A DNA stretch of 64,000 nucleotides from Climacium dendroides (taxonomy: Eukaryota; Streptophyta; Bryopsida; Hypnales; Climaciaceae): NCBI GenBank assembly GCA_950106755.1, contig OX467083.1, positions 49,180,555 to 49,244,554 of the forward strand, given 5' to 3'. This document shows positions 25,252 to 37,500 of this stretch, in pieces. Below the pieces are notes generated by a model. The model saw nothing but the letters and a program-made list of their open reading frames with translations, was not told where the DNA came from and did not search any database. Made by a program: the position numbers and the translations under genes. How positions within the stretch are numbered: the first letter of the stretch is position 1; every line of letters begins with the position of its first letter.

Positions 25252-25970
25252 ATCTGCAATCTAGTATACTCAAGCTGCAAGCTTTGAAACGGATCTAAAC
25301 TGATCTCAAGGACGGCACTCTGAGAACGTGAAACACCAGATCGAAACAATGTCGGGTGGAAAGAGATCGGATCGATGCGGGGACAAAAACAACTGATGAT
25401 GAACAATGGTTTGAATGCGAAGCATTTATGTGGAGAGCAAAGAGACGAAGCTGGGGGACAGGTGGTGGATTGGCAGAGACTCGGGTAAATTGACGTGCCT
25501 AGCTACTGCAATAATACCCTCCCATGTCCCAAATCATATCCCCGCGTGTAAGATATCTGCCGTTGGACCTATTCTCCGACGTACAGACGCGTCCGAGATC
25601 GAACCAATAACATGTGAGAGAAAGCATCCAATTTTTTTTAGAAGAAACTGCATCGAAAACTGAGTCCTGGCATGGCTGACCTGGACTCCATCTAGGCCAA
25701 GAGCCTGGGAGAGCATCCACCTGGCCTGGAAGGGTGGACAAGGCAACAAGTGGCAGCACCGAGTGTGATGTTAAGACGACAAGTGCGAAGCCAAAAGGTG
25801 AAATAAGGTGAGGAGCGGACAGATCGGGTTTGCAAGCTTCTTCTCGACCCACATCTAATCTAGTCTACTCCAATTCTCAAAAGGGATTGGAAATTATTAC
25901 TGTACCTCTCTCAAACAGCATATGCCAAGAGCATTGACTCTGTGCTTCACTCGAGTCCCAGGCCACACTA
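25252..25970. other. upstream flank of the LURP-one-related gene
   Basis: Probable 5' UTR and promoter of the minus-strand LOR gene. On the minus strand a CATAAATG sequence near 25430 could serve as a TATA box about 175 bp before the ATG; this is a weak guess. Open frames here are in non-coding context. Confidence 0.35.
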
Positions 25971-25971
25971 A

Positions 25972-27125
25972 GAGCCTGATCGCATGGGGGGCCCGACCCC
26001 GATGTGGAGGTCGGGCAACCTGATGCCCAGGTCGGGTCCCCCAGTGCTCAGGCTTCCGGGTGCTCAACGGAGCTCCAAGCATAACTGTAGTTAGACTTCC
26101 TGTTTAACTAGTTTAAAGTTAGTTTGACTGCTTTTTTTACCCAGTTAACTAATTTTAATTTTTCATTTCGGATTTGTGAGCGTTCTTCTTCTCTACCCTG
26201 CTGCTCATTAGTTCCCTTGTCAATTTAAACTTTAGAAGGGGACCTCAGCCAAGACATTGGGCCTGGAAAAAAGACTCATCATATACATTAGATATAACAA
26301 TATTTTCAAAATTAATATTGAAATGGTACAATATTGATGAATTAATATGGATCCCCTTAAAACCCCTATTTAGTATACAATGCTACCAACATCCTTCTAA
26401 AAAAGGTTAAAGGACAATAAATAATCTTGTTATAATATCATAACAAGATACATAATAAAATATAAAAAAAGATATAAAAAAAAGATATAAAAAAAAGATA
26501 TATAATAACAATAGAACAAGATACATATAACAATGCCTAATTACAACAACACCCAATCACTTATTACAAATTTACCAATATCAATAGCATAACAAGTTTA
26601 AACAATATAACAAGCTCCAAGAATATAATGAGTTTAAACAATATAAAATCACTAATTAAAAAATCAAAAGTACAAAATCACTGATCACATCTATCAAAAT
26701 ATCAATTGAAATCTAAAAACTCACCAAGCAAGGTGTTGCCTTGAGAAAGCAAATCGTTTGGGTCCATTTTTGCAAACTCAAGCAAAAAATTCCCAACCCA
26801 AAACTCCAAAGAGAAAGAGAGATAATAAAACAAAAGATATTACTTAAGATAAAGTTTGAGACAAACATGCGAACTAACCCCAAAGTAAGATTGAACTATA
26901 GCTTGAACTTTAGTAGGACAAGGAGACAAGTGGCGGATAATTATGTGTTCAATTAGAAGGTTGGGTTGATGGGAAGGAGAGCGGGCTTGAACTTCCTCCT
27001 TTCAAGGAGGGTGGAGAGAGGGAGGAACCCGACCTCCACATCGGGTTGCGGGCTACCAAAGTTCCCATGCGGACCCCCTGTGTCGCCCTGCAGGTCGGGT
27101 CGGGCCGGGCCATGCGAACAGCCCC
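25972..27125. mobile_element. PIF/Harbinger-like non-autonomous element
   Basis: A 1,154 bp element flanked by TAA on both sides (25969-25971, 27126-27128). The left end reads GAGCCTGATCGCATGG and the right end, reversed, GGGGCTGTTCGCATGG; both continue into GGCCCGACC-type GC-rich DNA, and GATGTGGAGGTCGGG occurs in both subterminal regions. TAA targets and G-rich GGG(C/G)CTGTT-type ends fit PIF/Harbinger. The middle (26.28-26.9 kb) is extremely AT-rich with GATATAAAAAA repeats. No transposase is visible. It lies about 720 bp upstream of the LOR start codon. Confidence 0.78.
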
Positions 27126-27150
27126 TAAGGTGAAGCCCATAACCCATAAC

Positions 27151-27908
27151 TTAAGGTAGAACTACTCATTACCATACAGATTTGCTATCTAGGTACTCTG
27201 GAGAAGCTATTCCTGAGCTCTCATACTTTTCAAAGATTGAATTGTTTGAGAGAAGTCAATTGCAAAAAGAATGAAGACATTCCAACAAGAATTGAATTTT
27301 TTGTGATTTTTCAAAGCTGAAATGTAAAACTGTGAGTAGACCCTTATTGAAGCATGATCATACCATTGTTGAAGCGTAGGCTGATGTGTCTGCTCCACAG
27401 TGCATTGCCATCATGATCATGGATTAGTAAGATTGTGGTAATAAGATGGGCCAATGACAGACATGGGAGGAACCTGTAGGTGGCGGAATTGGGTAAATGG
27501 TGGTAATGGATAGTTCTACCTTAAGCCATGCCAGATATGATCAGCAGCAGTGTTTGGCAAAGCAAATATTTACTAAAGTGCAAAGATAGAAATGGTGTTG
27601 TAGTAAAAAGTTTGGTGAATTTACAGCTTGAACTGAAATTACTATGAATTATGAAAGCCTAAAGTTGGGCTCAACCCATGTCCAATGTCTAAAGTCTTAC
27701 AAAATTGATCACTAGGAGAGTACTTGTAGGTAACTCTGACCCACAAAAGGAGGCACAAGTTTTGTGGCAATGTCAAGACTACATTGGTTACAAAACTTAG
27801 TTTATTGGAATTTGAAATTAATGCAAATGAGTCCCACCCTCTCTTGGATTTGAGACACCTTACTGATTGCCTATGAGACACTAGTTGGTAATGGGTGCCT
27901 CCACTTTA
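27151..27908. mobile_element. composite of AAGGTAGAA-type TIR elements, copy B
   Basis: A 374 bp segment at 27151-27524 has inverted ends (TTAAGGTAGAACTACTCATT, and its near-inverse at 27505-27524). Directly after it, 27535-27895 is a diverged relative of the interior of copy A (shared ATGATC, GAAATTACTA and AACCCATGTCCAA landmarks), ending at GGTAATGGGTGCCTCCACTTTA near 27908. The simplest reading is one family member inserted at or beside another's left end. No coding capacity. Confidence 0.5.
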
Positions 27909-27909
27909 T

Positions 27910-30900
27910 TTTTGCTTATCTTACATCTCATGAAAGGTAATGACCTAATCTGATTTGTATTCTTATTTGAGTTGTAAAGTAGGGTGCTTTAAAAGTGACC
28001 TTGCTCTGAAAGCAATCACTAACATAGAGGTACATTTTGTTTTCTTCAATGTACCAACAATGTACATTTTAGGAAGTGGTTGCTATTATAGTAGACACCC
28101 CAGAATGTGTCATTGGTCCTAAAGTGCCATCTTCACTTTATGTACATTTTCAAAATCAATTATATACCTATGTGGAAGAAACGCTTTTAAAATCAAACTT
28201 TGTTCATTCATAACTTTTGCATACAATATTCAAATGTCATGTTCTTTGGTGCATTGGACCCTCCTTTTAATTACCAATGAGGAAATATGAAAATTTGAAC
28301 AATCTACTAATAGTAATTAGGCACATTAGCTATTAGTGGTGGTTTTGAGAGTACCCACTTTAGTGACCATGCATCACAACTTCAAAAATTCTTAACTAAT
28401 TCCTCAAAGGTTCAAAAAATATGAAACAACTTGAATTAGATGTCAATTCCATGTTTCTTACTACAAAAATTTATTGAAAATTGTTTCAAGGAGTTTAACT
28501 TCCTAAAAAATGCAATCAACTTTAAACGGTCGCTTTAAGAGTAGACTACTATAAAGCATGCACACCTATAATTGTCACTAATTACAAATTTTGAGCAAAG
28601 TTACTATAATAAAATATAAGTTATTTTTAACTAAACATAAGACAATTGAAAGAGGATTCCTAGCATGCATTATTTAGACATCTTATGAAAAAAGTTATGA
28701 ATTTTCAAAGTATTGCTTGCAAATTTACAAAACTTTAAGAATAGGTTCTCATAGACTCTCATATTCTGATTGTGCCCATTTTGTGTAATCAATATTTAGT
28801 TCTTGATGATGCTTTTTGGTTCAAATAAGGTATCACATTTTGGGTAGTGATGATTACAAATGTACATATCCTATTCTAAAGAACTAATCTTTCAAGAGTT
28901 CAAGGTCTAAGACGAAGCCAAACTATGGTTCCAGCAAGGTCGATTTTTTTATATATTTGACTAAGTAGAAGGTGCATGAATTGAGATATGTGGAAGTGAC
29001 AAAAATTTGTCTTCATATTGAAGTAGATCCAAAAATACATAATATTCCTAATTTGAATCATTATAGCCCCTCCTACATATTTGAAAAGCTACAAAAAAAA
29101 TCTTGTAGTCAAATATGATATTGTACATAAGGTTCTATTTAACCTTTTAAAGGTAAATGGTTGACTTGAAATATTGCATTCTACTTTAAGTAATGACATT
29201 GACTTTTATTAGAGGAATAAATTGACCTACACTAGTAAAGTTGACATTTATTCATAACTAACATATGTAAATGGATCATTTCATACACTGATACACTTGT
29301 GTGGAGAATGATGGAGAGCATAGTAGAGAAGATGGTGAAAGAATCAAGTGGATAGGAAAGAATGGATGAGATTGAGATTGTAGGACATACAAATGTATTT
29401 TTACATATAGAATGGTATATATTTTTGTGCAATAAGAACTCTTTCACTAGATGGATAGTGAACATATTTAAGAATATTATACAATCAAATATATATACAA
29501 AATATAGATGTATTTTTAAATTTATCATGCAAAAGAATGCAATAATTATACAATGTGATATATGACCATCTAAATAGAAGCTTGTATGTATTCAAAAGTT
29601 AACTACTAAGGTGATTGCAAGAAAAAAAGGTCCTATTTCCCATCACATCTAAAGTAATAGAGTTTTAGTTTGCTATAACTTTTGAAGAATGAAACCAATG
29701 AACTTGAAATTTTTATTGTAAATATTTATCTTGATTGTAATCATATTTTTTATTTTTCAAATAATTTTACATGTCAAATTCAATATTTTTAATTTGTTAC
29801 ACTTTGACATTTAGGATTTTTTGTACTAGGGAGTACTCAAAATTAATGATTTAGAGCTAAAATTTTTGTTGAATATTTTCCACAGTAGGTGGGTATGTCC
29901 CTATCCAGGGCATCTAGAAATACATTATATTATATCTCCCACGTTCATGCAAATAAGGCTCCCTTGTATATACAATTTTGAACTTCAAGTCCTATTATCT
30001 TGTAATTTATGAAGTCATAATTCTTAAAATAAATTCCACATATTCCAAATGTTTGTTTTTAGCTTTTCACTATTTGGATTTCAAATGAAAACTTTCCTCA
30101 TTGCACAAGAAATCATCAAAAAATGACTAGTGTATTGTTTATTCATTTAACCTCCTTGCATTGCAAGGTGATTTAGAATAACCTAGCCTCTATATTTTCT
30201 TCTAAAAATTTTCATGAGTGCATCTAATATCATATAATTATAAATGGTCAAAATTCTCATTTTTGTGTATAACAAAAATTTTACTCCTGAAGGGCACAAA
30301 GTCTATTGATCCTATTTTGTAAGTATAAAAAACAATTATTTTTTCACTTCAAATGTTATAATCTTTCAATCCACATGGTCAAATAGATTGAAATGTTTTC
30401 CACAATCTAGTAAAATACTTTACTTTAGTCGAGACTTTAGTTTTGTACAAATGAAGTTTTGAAAAAAAAATTCAATTTTCATTTTTGAATAATATATCAA
30501 AGAACCATAGTTTTTGACAATGCCTCCTTGAAAACCCCTAGGTCCTTAATCCCTAAAGGACCAAGACCTTTTTTGCTATAATAACTCAAAACTTCCATTT
30601 TTATTGCAAAAAGTTTAAAAAATTGAAATTTTTTTGCGCATCTAATTGTAGGATCTTACAACTAACTAAAACAAGATGTGTGGAATAAATTTCAGAAAAT
30701 TTGACCACTTCATATTGCAAGATATTTGTGTTTACAATGAAGAAAACAAATGTTTTTGCACATTGCAAGACTAGATTATTTTACTTCAAACCTTCTTAAC
30801 TTAAATTTTTTGTACTACAGAGTTTTGAGGTGTAAATCTTTATGGTAGAGAATTGAGTCGAGAGTCTATAAGAAAAAATTTCAAAAAAATATAATTTTTA

Positions 30901-32380
30901 TTCTTAAAAAAAATTGTTAAGTAGAAGTAAATACAAGATAGAAGGAAAATCTAAATTTAATAATATCTTTAAGATGGAGTTAAAATCCACTAATTCCAAT
31001 AGTGAGATTATTCTAGGAAGCAAATTAAACCATGTAGAATTTTTTTAAACTATAAAATTTGCATTCAAAAGTGAATCCTATGAGTTATTTTTTTAGGAAG
31101 ATGCTTAGATTGCCTAAAAAACAAGATTGTCTCTAACTTTCACATCACTTATCCAAATGAAGTGAGTCAAATCTTTCCATGTAGTAAAAAATATAATCTA
31201 TGGAAAAAAATTAAAAAATTAAAAAAATAAAATTTATTATTTTTTTGTTGTCCGGTCTGCCTTGTTTTGAGTTTATCTAGACATAAATTTATTCCCAAAC
31301 ACCAATTGAAAAAAAATAATATTCTCATGAAGATAATCAACTTTTCTATCTTCAAAAAAAATTCAAAAAATCATGACAAAACTGAGACCATAGGTACCTA
31401 TTCAAAATCCAATTTGTTTTCCAATCCTTTAGAAGTTAAGGGTTCAACCTTTAAACGCTCCAATGTCCAATTTCCAAAGGACTAACAGATTGAAACTCAA
31501 ATTTCATTCTCATTATTTTTTGGATGAAAGTCATCCTAATTTGTAGAACTACTTTATCAAGTTGTTGTCCTATCTAATGGTTGGATTTGGTATTGATGTA
31601 GTATGTATTTTTCTAAAATTACAAATGTAGAAGTGTGTCAAGGTTGACCAAGCCAAAATTGCATTGATTGTAGTTCAAAACTGGATTTGCAAAAATGAGG
31701 TCATAGATTTAAATAACACAAATATTTCAAAAAACCACCATATGAAGAAAACCTCATTTCAAATCCATTACAATAAATTGTACTAAAAAATGATAAGATA
31801 GCATTGATGAATCTAATTGTACGGATGGAATCTAAAACTCAAAATCTACGACTTTACTTGTATATAAATTCCAAAATATTTTTCCAAATAGTATTTTATG
31901 ATGATTTTCTCAAATTGTGAATTCTTGGGAAGACTCTATTTTATTGATGTTTAGGGGTTAAATAATCCTTGAGCACCCCAACACCTCAAATATGATCTCT
32001 CAAAATTGAAAGATTTATTTGTTTGACTATTAGAATCTTTTCAATAGTACAATAAAAAGATGTGTCCTTTTCCCTAAGGTTCCAAACTTGTCTCCACTAT
32101 CAATTAGTACGGATAGTTTAAGTGGATCTCTTTTCAGGTGATAATTTGATTAGAATGATTTCAAAAAGATCTAGATTTTAGGTAAACATGCACTAGGTAC
32201 TCAAGGATTCATGGCTAAGCATGATTTGTTGTGACCTTTGTAATATTGTCTTTTAAATTTCTTCAAATGGAGTTTGTATAGGTTGTGTGATTTTCAAATT
32301 CAATTTTCTTAAATCTATATTTAATAATTTTGGATGTTGTACTTCCTACAATCTCAAGTTCTAAACAACACCAATCAAAA
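27910..32380. other. long gene-free region of decayed repeats
   Basis: No gene is supported over about 4.5 kb. The DNA shares diverged phrases with 2.1-3.5, 42.4-43.0 and 48.1-48.6 kb (for example GCAAGATATTTGTGTTTACA-like and CCTAGGTCCTTAATCCCTAAAGG-like stretches), so it is mostly old dispersed repeat. A plus-strand frame at 29.36-29.57 kb and others are AT-driven noise. Confidence 0.5.
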
Positions 32381-32385
32381 TTACT

Positions 32386-32800
32386 AAGGTTGAGGCACCA
32401 ATTGTCAACCATGCCCAATATGCAACCTATAGGGTGCACTATTTCCAACCTCATATTGGAACTCAAGCTTGGAATGGGTTTCTTTTGTCCTTTTCAAGGT
32501 TAGAATTAATAAGGTTATGACACATGTCTCCAAGTAGTGAGCAAGAAAGTAGGAAGCAGTGAGTGGCAAAGTAGTTTTGAATGATCATATTGGAAGACTC
32601 TGGACATTGGCTACTAGATAGGTGTATTTTAGGGCTCCAAAAATTCATAGTAATTTCAATTTTAGGAATAAAATTTTAAAAATTTGGCTATCTCTATATT
32701 TCCTATCTTCCTATATGGAAAAAATTTCTACCACCTCATATTACGCATGATCTACTCCAAAATTGCTTAAATGATCAACTACTAGTACCCCAACTTTATA
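32386..32800. mobile_element. TIR element related to AAGGTAGAA family, copy D
   Basis: The left end reads AGGTTGAGGCACCAATTGTC and the right end, reversed, TAAAGTTGGGGTACTAGTAG followed by TTGATC. The body is the close relative of 48.78-49.19 kb over nearly its whole length (shared TCCAACCT, GGAACTCAAGCTTG, AAGAAAGTAGGAAG and TTCATAGTAATTTCAATTTT). A TA lies immediately outside both ends, compatible with a TA target. Confidence 0.65.
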
Positions 32801-33189
32801 GAGTAGTATGTTTGCCCAACCATTTTCTACCTATTGGGGACTTATCCACTACAAAATGTATCCCTTATTACTTTGATTCTAGAACAACGTTCATAGAATT
32901 GGCTAAAATTTGCTCCATTGCTATTTAAAAATTTTAGTAGCTAAATTTACATTGGAGAGAATCATTAAAAATATTAGATTTTAGCCAAAATTGCAACAAA
33001 AAATAAAATTTAATAGCCAATTTGCAACTTCCTCCACATTGAAATTAGTATTTATTTTGTCTATTTTGTGTAATAATACTTCCAATAATCCTTTACAACT
33101 TGCAAAATTTTTTCTTTTCTATTTCTTTTTTAATGCTATTCACTTTCAAGGTAGCCAAAGTTAATGCTTGTTTGTCTTGAAGGTAGCAT

Positions 33190-34533
33190 AACGTAGTGCC
33201 ACCCATTACCAACTAGTACCCCATCCGTTAGTAGGGTGGCAGAAATGTAGGAAGGGCTGGGACTAATTTCCAAATATGAGTTCTTAATTTCCTACCATCG
33301 AGGCCTCTATTTTGTTCTTGACACATCTACTTTGGTTTGGAGTGTCAAAATGAACAAGAAGTAGTCTCTTAAATGATCAATTTTGGAATAAGGTAGAAGT
33401 ATCTATTTCGGATAACTTAAACATTTCAGTGTGTAGTATTTGGGAAAGTCATGGAGCATATTATTTCGAGGTGTGCAAAAATAAGGTTGCCGAATAATGC
33501 CGGAAAAACGGAATTTTTCTTCCTAGAATGAATATTTCATTGAATATAAAAGTGGATTTTCCATCCGAACCCATTCTGGTTTTGTAGACTCACCTTTGGC
33601 ACTTTTCTTTAAGCCAAAAAAGAAGAGAGATGATTGGACGAGAAAGTATCAATAGAGAATCTTTCTCAATAACCAGTGCATTCAATTGCTATCCAGAATA
33701 AGTCAATCTACGAAACCAGAACGGGGTCCTCTACCTTAGTCTACACATTGGACATGGGTCCACACCAACTTTTTGCCTTCCAAAATTTGTAGTAATTTCA
33801 ATTCAAGTGATAAAATTATCAAATTTTGGCACCCCCTCATTTCTACCTTTGCACCTTTGTAAATATTTCCTTTGCCTTAGAACAAGGCCACCCGTCTTGC
33901 AAAATGCAGGCGGCTTTGACTTGCAAAGATGGAAGCTTGGTCGGGTTTGACAGCTAGGCTACCAGGCTTGTCCCATATGACTTAAGAGGCCATATGACTT
34001 CCAACCAGAGCACGACAACTCAGCGTGAACCACTTGTTAGAATCGTGGAGAGCAATGTGTGACTTGTCTTTTCTTGTTTTGCAAGCTGAGTCGAAGCCTC
34101 CAAAACCACCCTCATATGGAGGCCAAAGTTCATTTCCAAGAGGCGCCTTTTAAGAGGCCACCCATTTTGGAGGACAGGTGGGGCGGATTTGGAGGCCCCT
34201 CTTAAGAAGCCATCTGTTTTGGAGGACGGCACAGTCCGGAGAGATTTTTAGCTTAACCGGCTACAATCCTACATTTTCTGAGACCAAACGGTTGCTTGAA
34301 GCATTCTCTCGGCTAGACCTTTATAAAATAGAGAATATTCTCTGCTTTTCCTCTTAAATGATCATTTTTTTTCCGAAGATTTTGAAATCCATTCGGAAAT
34401 TCTCAAAATCAACCGGCTAGCTGCCTAGCTCGTAACTAAATGCCGGTACTCCCCGTACGTTGGAGGACGGGTGGTGGTGCTCTACATCATATGCACAGTT
34501 GCTTGTTCTGTCGGTTATGGGTGGTCACACCTT
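33190..34533. mobile_element. TIR element of AAGGTAGAA family, copy E (long)
   Basis: The left end AACGTAGTGCCACCCATTAC matches the inverse of copy A's right end. The right end GTTATGGGTGGTCACACCTT matches the inverse of copy A's left end. The interior at 33.72-33.85 kb is the reverse complement of copy A's 4.99-5.12 kb. It is longer because of extra DNA at 33.88-34.48 kb, which is GC-richer and holds three or four degenerate TTTTGGAGGAC(A/G)G repeats. No transposase frame is visible. Confidence 0.6.
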
Positions 34534-37500
34534 ATTGCACTCAATTCCATAAACTAACTTAGTTTTGAAATCACTGTTCCACCAGAGTTTGCTACCTGTC
34601 TGTCCAGCTGCAACCACCTGAATCGCCCCAATCCTCAATCACTTTGCAGAATTGATGCTCTTTTACTGACCGAATAAATTAATGAGCCCCAAACTTTATG
34701 GTCGGTGAGTGCTATGCTATGACATTGGAAAACAGACGGAAAAGTACGGTAGCCCCTTGAATCTCCAGAGGAGCGTTCATTGGAGGCTTGGAGCTCAGCA
34801 AAAATTGAACAATTCATTTAAAAAGAATTAAAGTGACGGTGCTCTCATGAAACTGAACAGTGCATTTCGATTTCCTTTGAAAAGGGATGGTGCTTTCATA
34901 AAGACAAAAGAGAGAACGAATAATCAATCCAGCACACGCGGGGAAGAGGAGTGCAACCGGAGGTGAAATTCTACTTTGAGCATCTCCAATGGGGACACTG
35001 TATATGGCACTTGAAGTTGTCAGAGGAGGGCCAGATGCAAAGGTTGGAGGCAGGCTGCATTTAGGTTTAGGTGCATGGCTCCCAATGCTGCGCTTCATCT
35101 TGTCATTGCAAACCATGCTGCAAAACTCTTTTTTGCTTTTCAACGGAATCTTCTTCGGGGAACCACAAACACTTGACACCATCGTTAAAGAATCTCAACT
35201 TCCAATGTACTGTTCCGTGCTCGGCAAATAGTCCAAAAATGTAGAGCAGGGGCTGTTTCTTGAAGAGCCCTGGAAAATACCGTTGGTTATAATGTTTGCA
35301 TTGGGGAGCTACCTTTTATACTTGAACGTTATAAAGCCTGTTGGGACTGTTATAGTGTTCTTTCTAGTACCGCATTGGATATGTTCTTAGGTTGGTGAAA
35401 ACTACCAAAACAAGAATACCTTATTTTTTTGTACCAAGTGTCAAGAAACTCTTGGCAAAAGATTTCCTCCACTCTTTGCTACATCTACTAAAATAAGGAG
35501 AAAATATAGTTGCTATGAGCTATGCCAACAAGAATAATAACCTACCAAATAAGGCCGCAATGCTTTAAATTTGAATGCAACTAGTATTTTCATCCTGAAA
35601 GATGAAACAATTCCATACATACCAAATCCTCTAAAGGATGGCAGAACAAAGAATGTCACTAGTGATGTTGAAGACAATTAATGTCAAAAGATGAGTATTG
35701 GTTATCTTGGTCAAAAGAGCTAGGGGGATACCAATGATGGCTTCTCTCCATGATGGAGACTTATGCTACTCTAATGTCCACAAGATGTCATCAAATTTGT
35801 CCTAAAACATGCGAGTATGGTGACAAGATTGCACCACATGCAAGCATGGTCTCCTTCATGGCGCCTTGGTAGCTAAGACACTCCAGAGAAATCCATGACT
35901 GAGCTCCAACTAGTTATAGTTAGCCTTGAATTTGCAAGCTAAAGGAAAAATTGAATCTTCGTAGATTTGTTTTAGTTTTAGATTGCTTGGATTGCCCCCC
36001 CTAGATTCTTATTTAGTCAACTTCAATTCTATAAGTTTGGTAAGAAGTCTAGAGAGAGAAGACTTCAATTGGAGATTGATTTGGTAACCAAAACAAGTAG
36101 ATTAATTAAAGAAAAAATAGATTTTGGTAGACGATTTTGATTTCTATTCTCTAGGATCAAAGTTGAGGTTTTGGATAGCACGGCTTGGAAGCACATAGAG
36201 TCTAAGAAAATTTTGTTTAGGTTAATTTGGGTGTTGCAAAGGTTTCCACCACAAGTAATAACACTGACTCCTTGATTTATTTACTTGTCAAGTTGTACAA
36301 GCTGCTTTTTTATCTTGATTTTTATAAAAATTCACATGAGAGTGGTGAAAGATAATACCTACGTGTGTCCCTCACATTTGATATAAAATTATGTTAAGGT
36401 TGAAGGATTATTCAATCACCCATTCAAATTTTTTAAAGGATGGGGATTGTGTTATGGACCACATACTAGGGATGACGCTAATAATTTCCTCAATTCTTGA
36501 TTGCAAGTAGCTACAATCAAGATGGTGAATAAGAACTTCCTTTTGTTCCATCTATGGTTGTTGAAGTCCCATAGATCTTGGATTTTGTGGACTTTTTTCC
36601 TCATCTAGGTGCTTCCAAAAGAGTATAGTGAGTTACCTATTATATCATTGTGGTTGCCATAGATTTCACCATTCCAAAAAATGTTTGGGCACTTATGTCT
36701 TCAACACCATCTTGTTGTTGGAATCCACTTTTGAATCTTTGTTCATCCAAAAATTCTTATGAAATAAATTTACATCTTTATTGTATCCTAAAAGCTATGC
36801 TCCCTGCTCATCATTTCCCACTCCATGCTCCTTGCTCCTTGCTCACATGCTAGCAACATTGGACCCCTCCCCAAATTGGATTGACCTCTTCCAATTGAAA
36901 TAATCCATGGCTTGAAGCTTAGACCCATTCCCAAGCAAGTATCAAAGGCATGGGTATTTAAGGCCCTAGAGTTATGAGGGCCTTGGGATATCGAAGGCTT
37001 GAGGGGTCCTAAAGGCCATGGGATATCAAAGGCTCTATGGATGACCAGCCCTAGGATTTTGGACTTCTATGGGTTTGGAGGCCTTGGGTATTGGGATTTG
37101 TATTCTGGATTGGGTTCTAACTTTTAGAAAGATTTGGATTTCTTGAGCACTATGGATTGGTGGTTTAAACATACACTTGGGAGGTTTTAAAACCACATCT
37201 ATAACACAAGGAAGTTGGGCTAATACTTTGGGTGGTTGAGAGTTTGGAACTATTCTTTGAGACACTAAATCTTGATGTTTTTTGGAAACTAAACTTTGGG
37301 ACTTCAAAGCCATGTTTTGAATACTAAATTTTGAAGACCAATTATGGGAATGAACTTAGAATTAAACCTTGAAACTTTGAGGATTACTTGGGAGTTTTTT
37401 AGGAGTCTTTTTCTAAGTCCTATAATTCAAAGATTTACCATCAAGTACAAAATAACTCATTAGATGTTTTGTGGTTGTTGTGCAGGGCTGTTTTAAGCTT

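Noticed and set aside
34979..35330. MITE starting GAGCATCTCCAATGGGG
   Set aside because: The start resembles known plant MITE ends, but I found no convincing inverted partner or target duplication.
35700..36480. Possible LTR or retrotransposon remnant
   Set aside because: No paired LTR, primer-binding site, polypurine tract or polyprotein motif could be found in the window.
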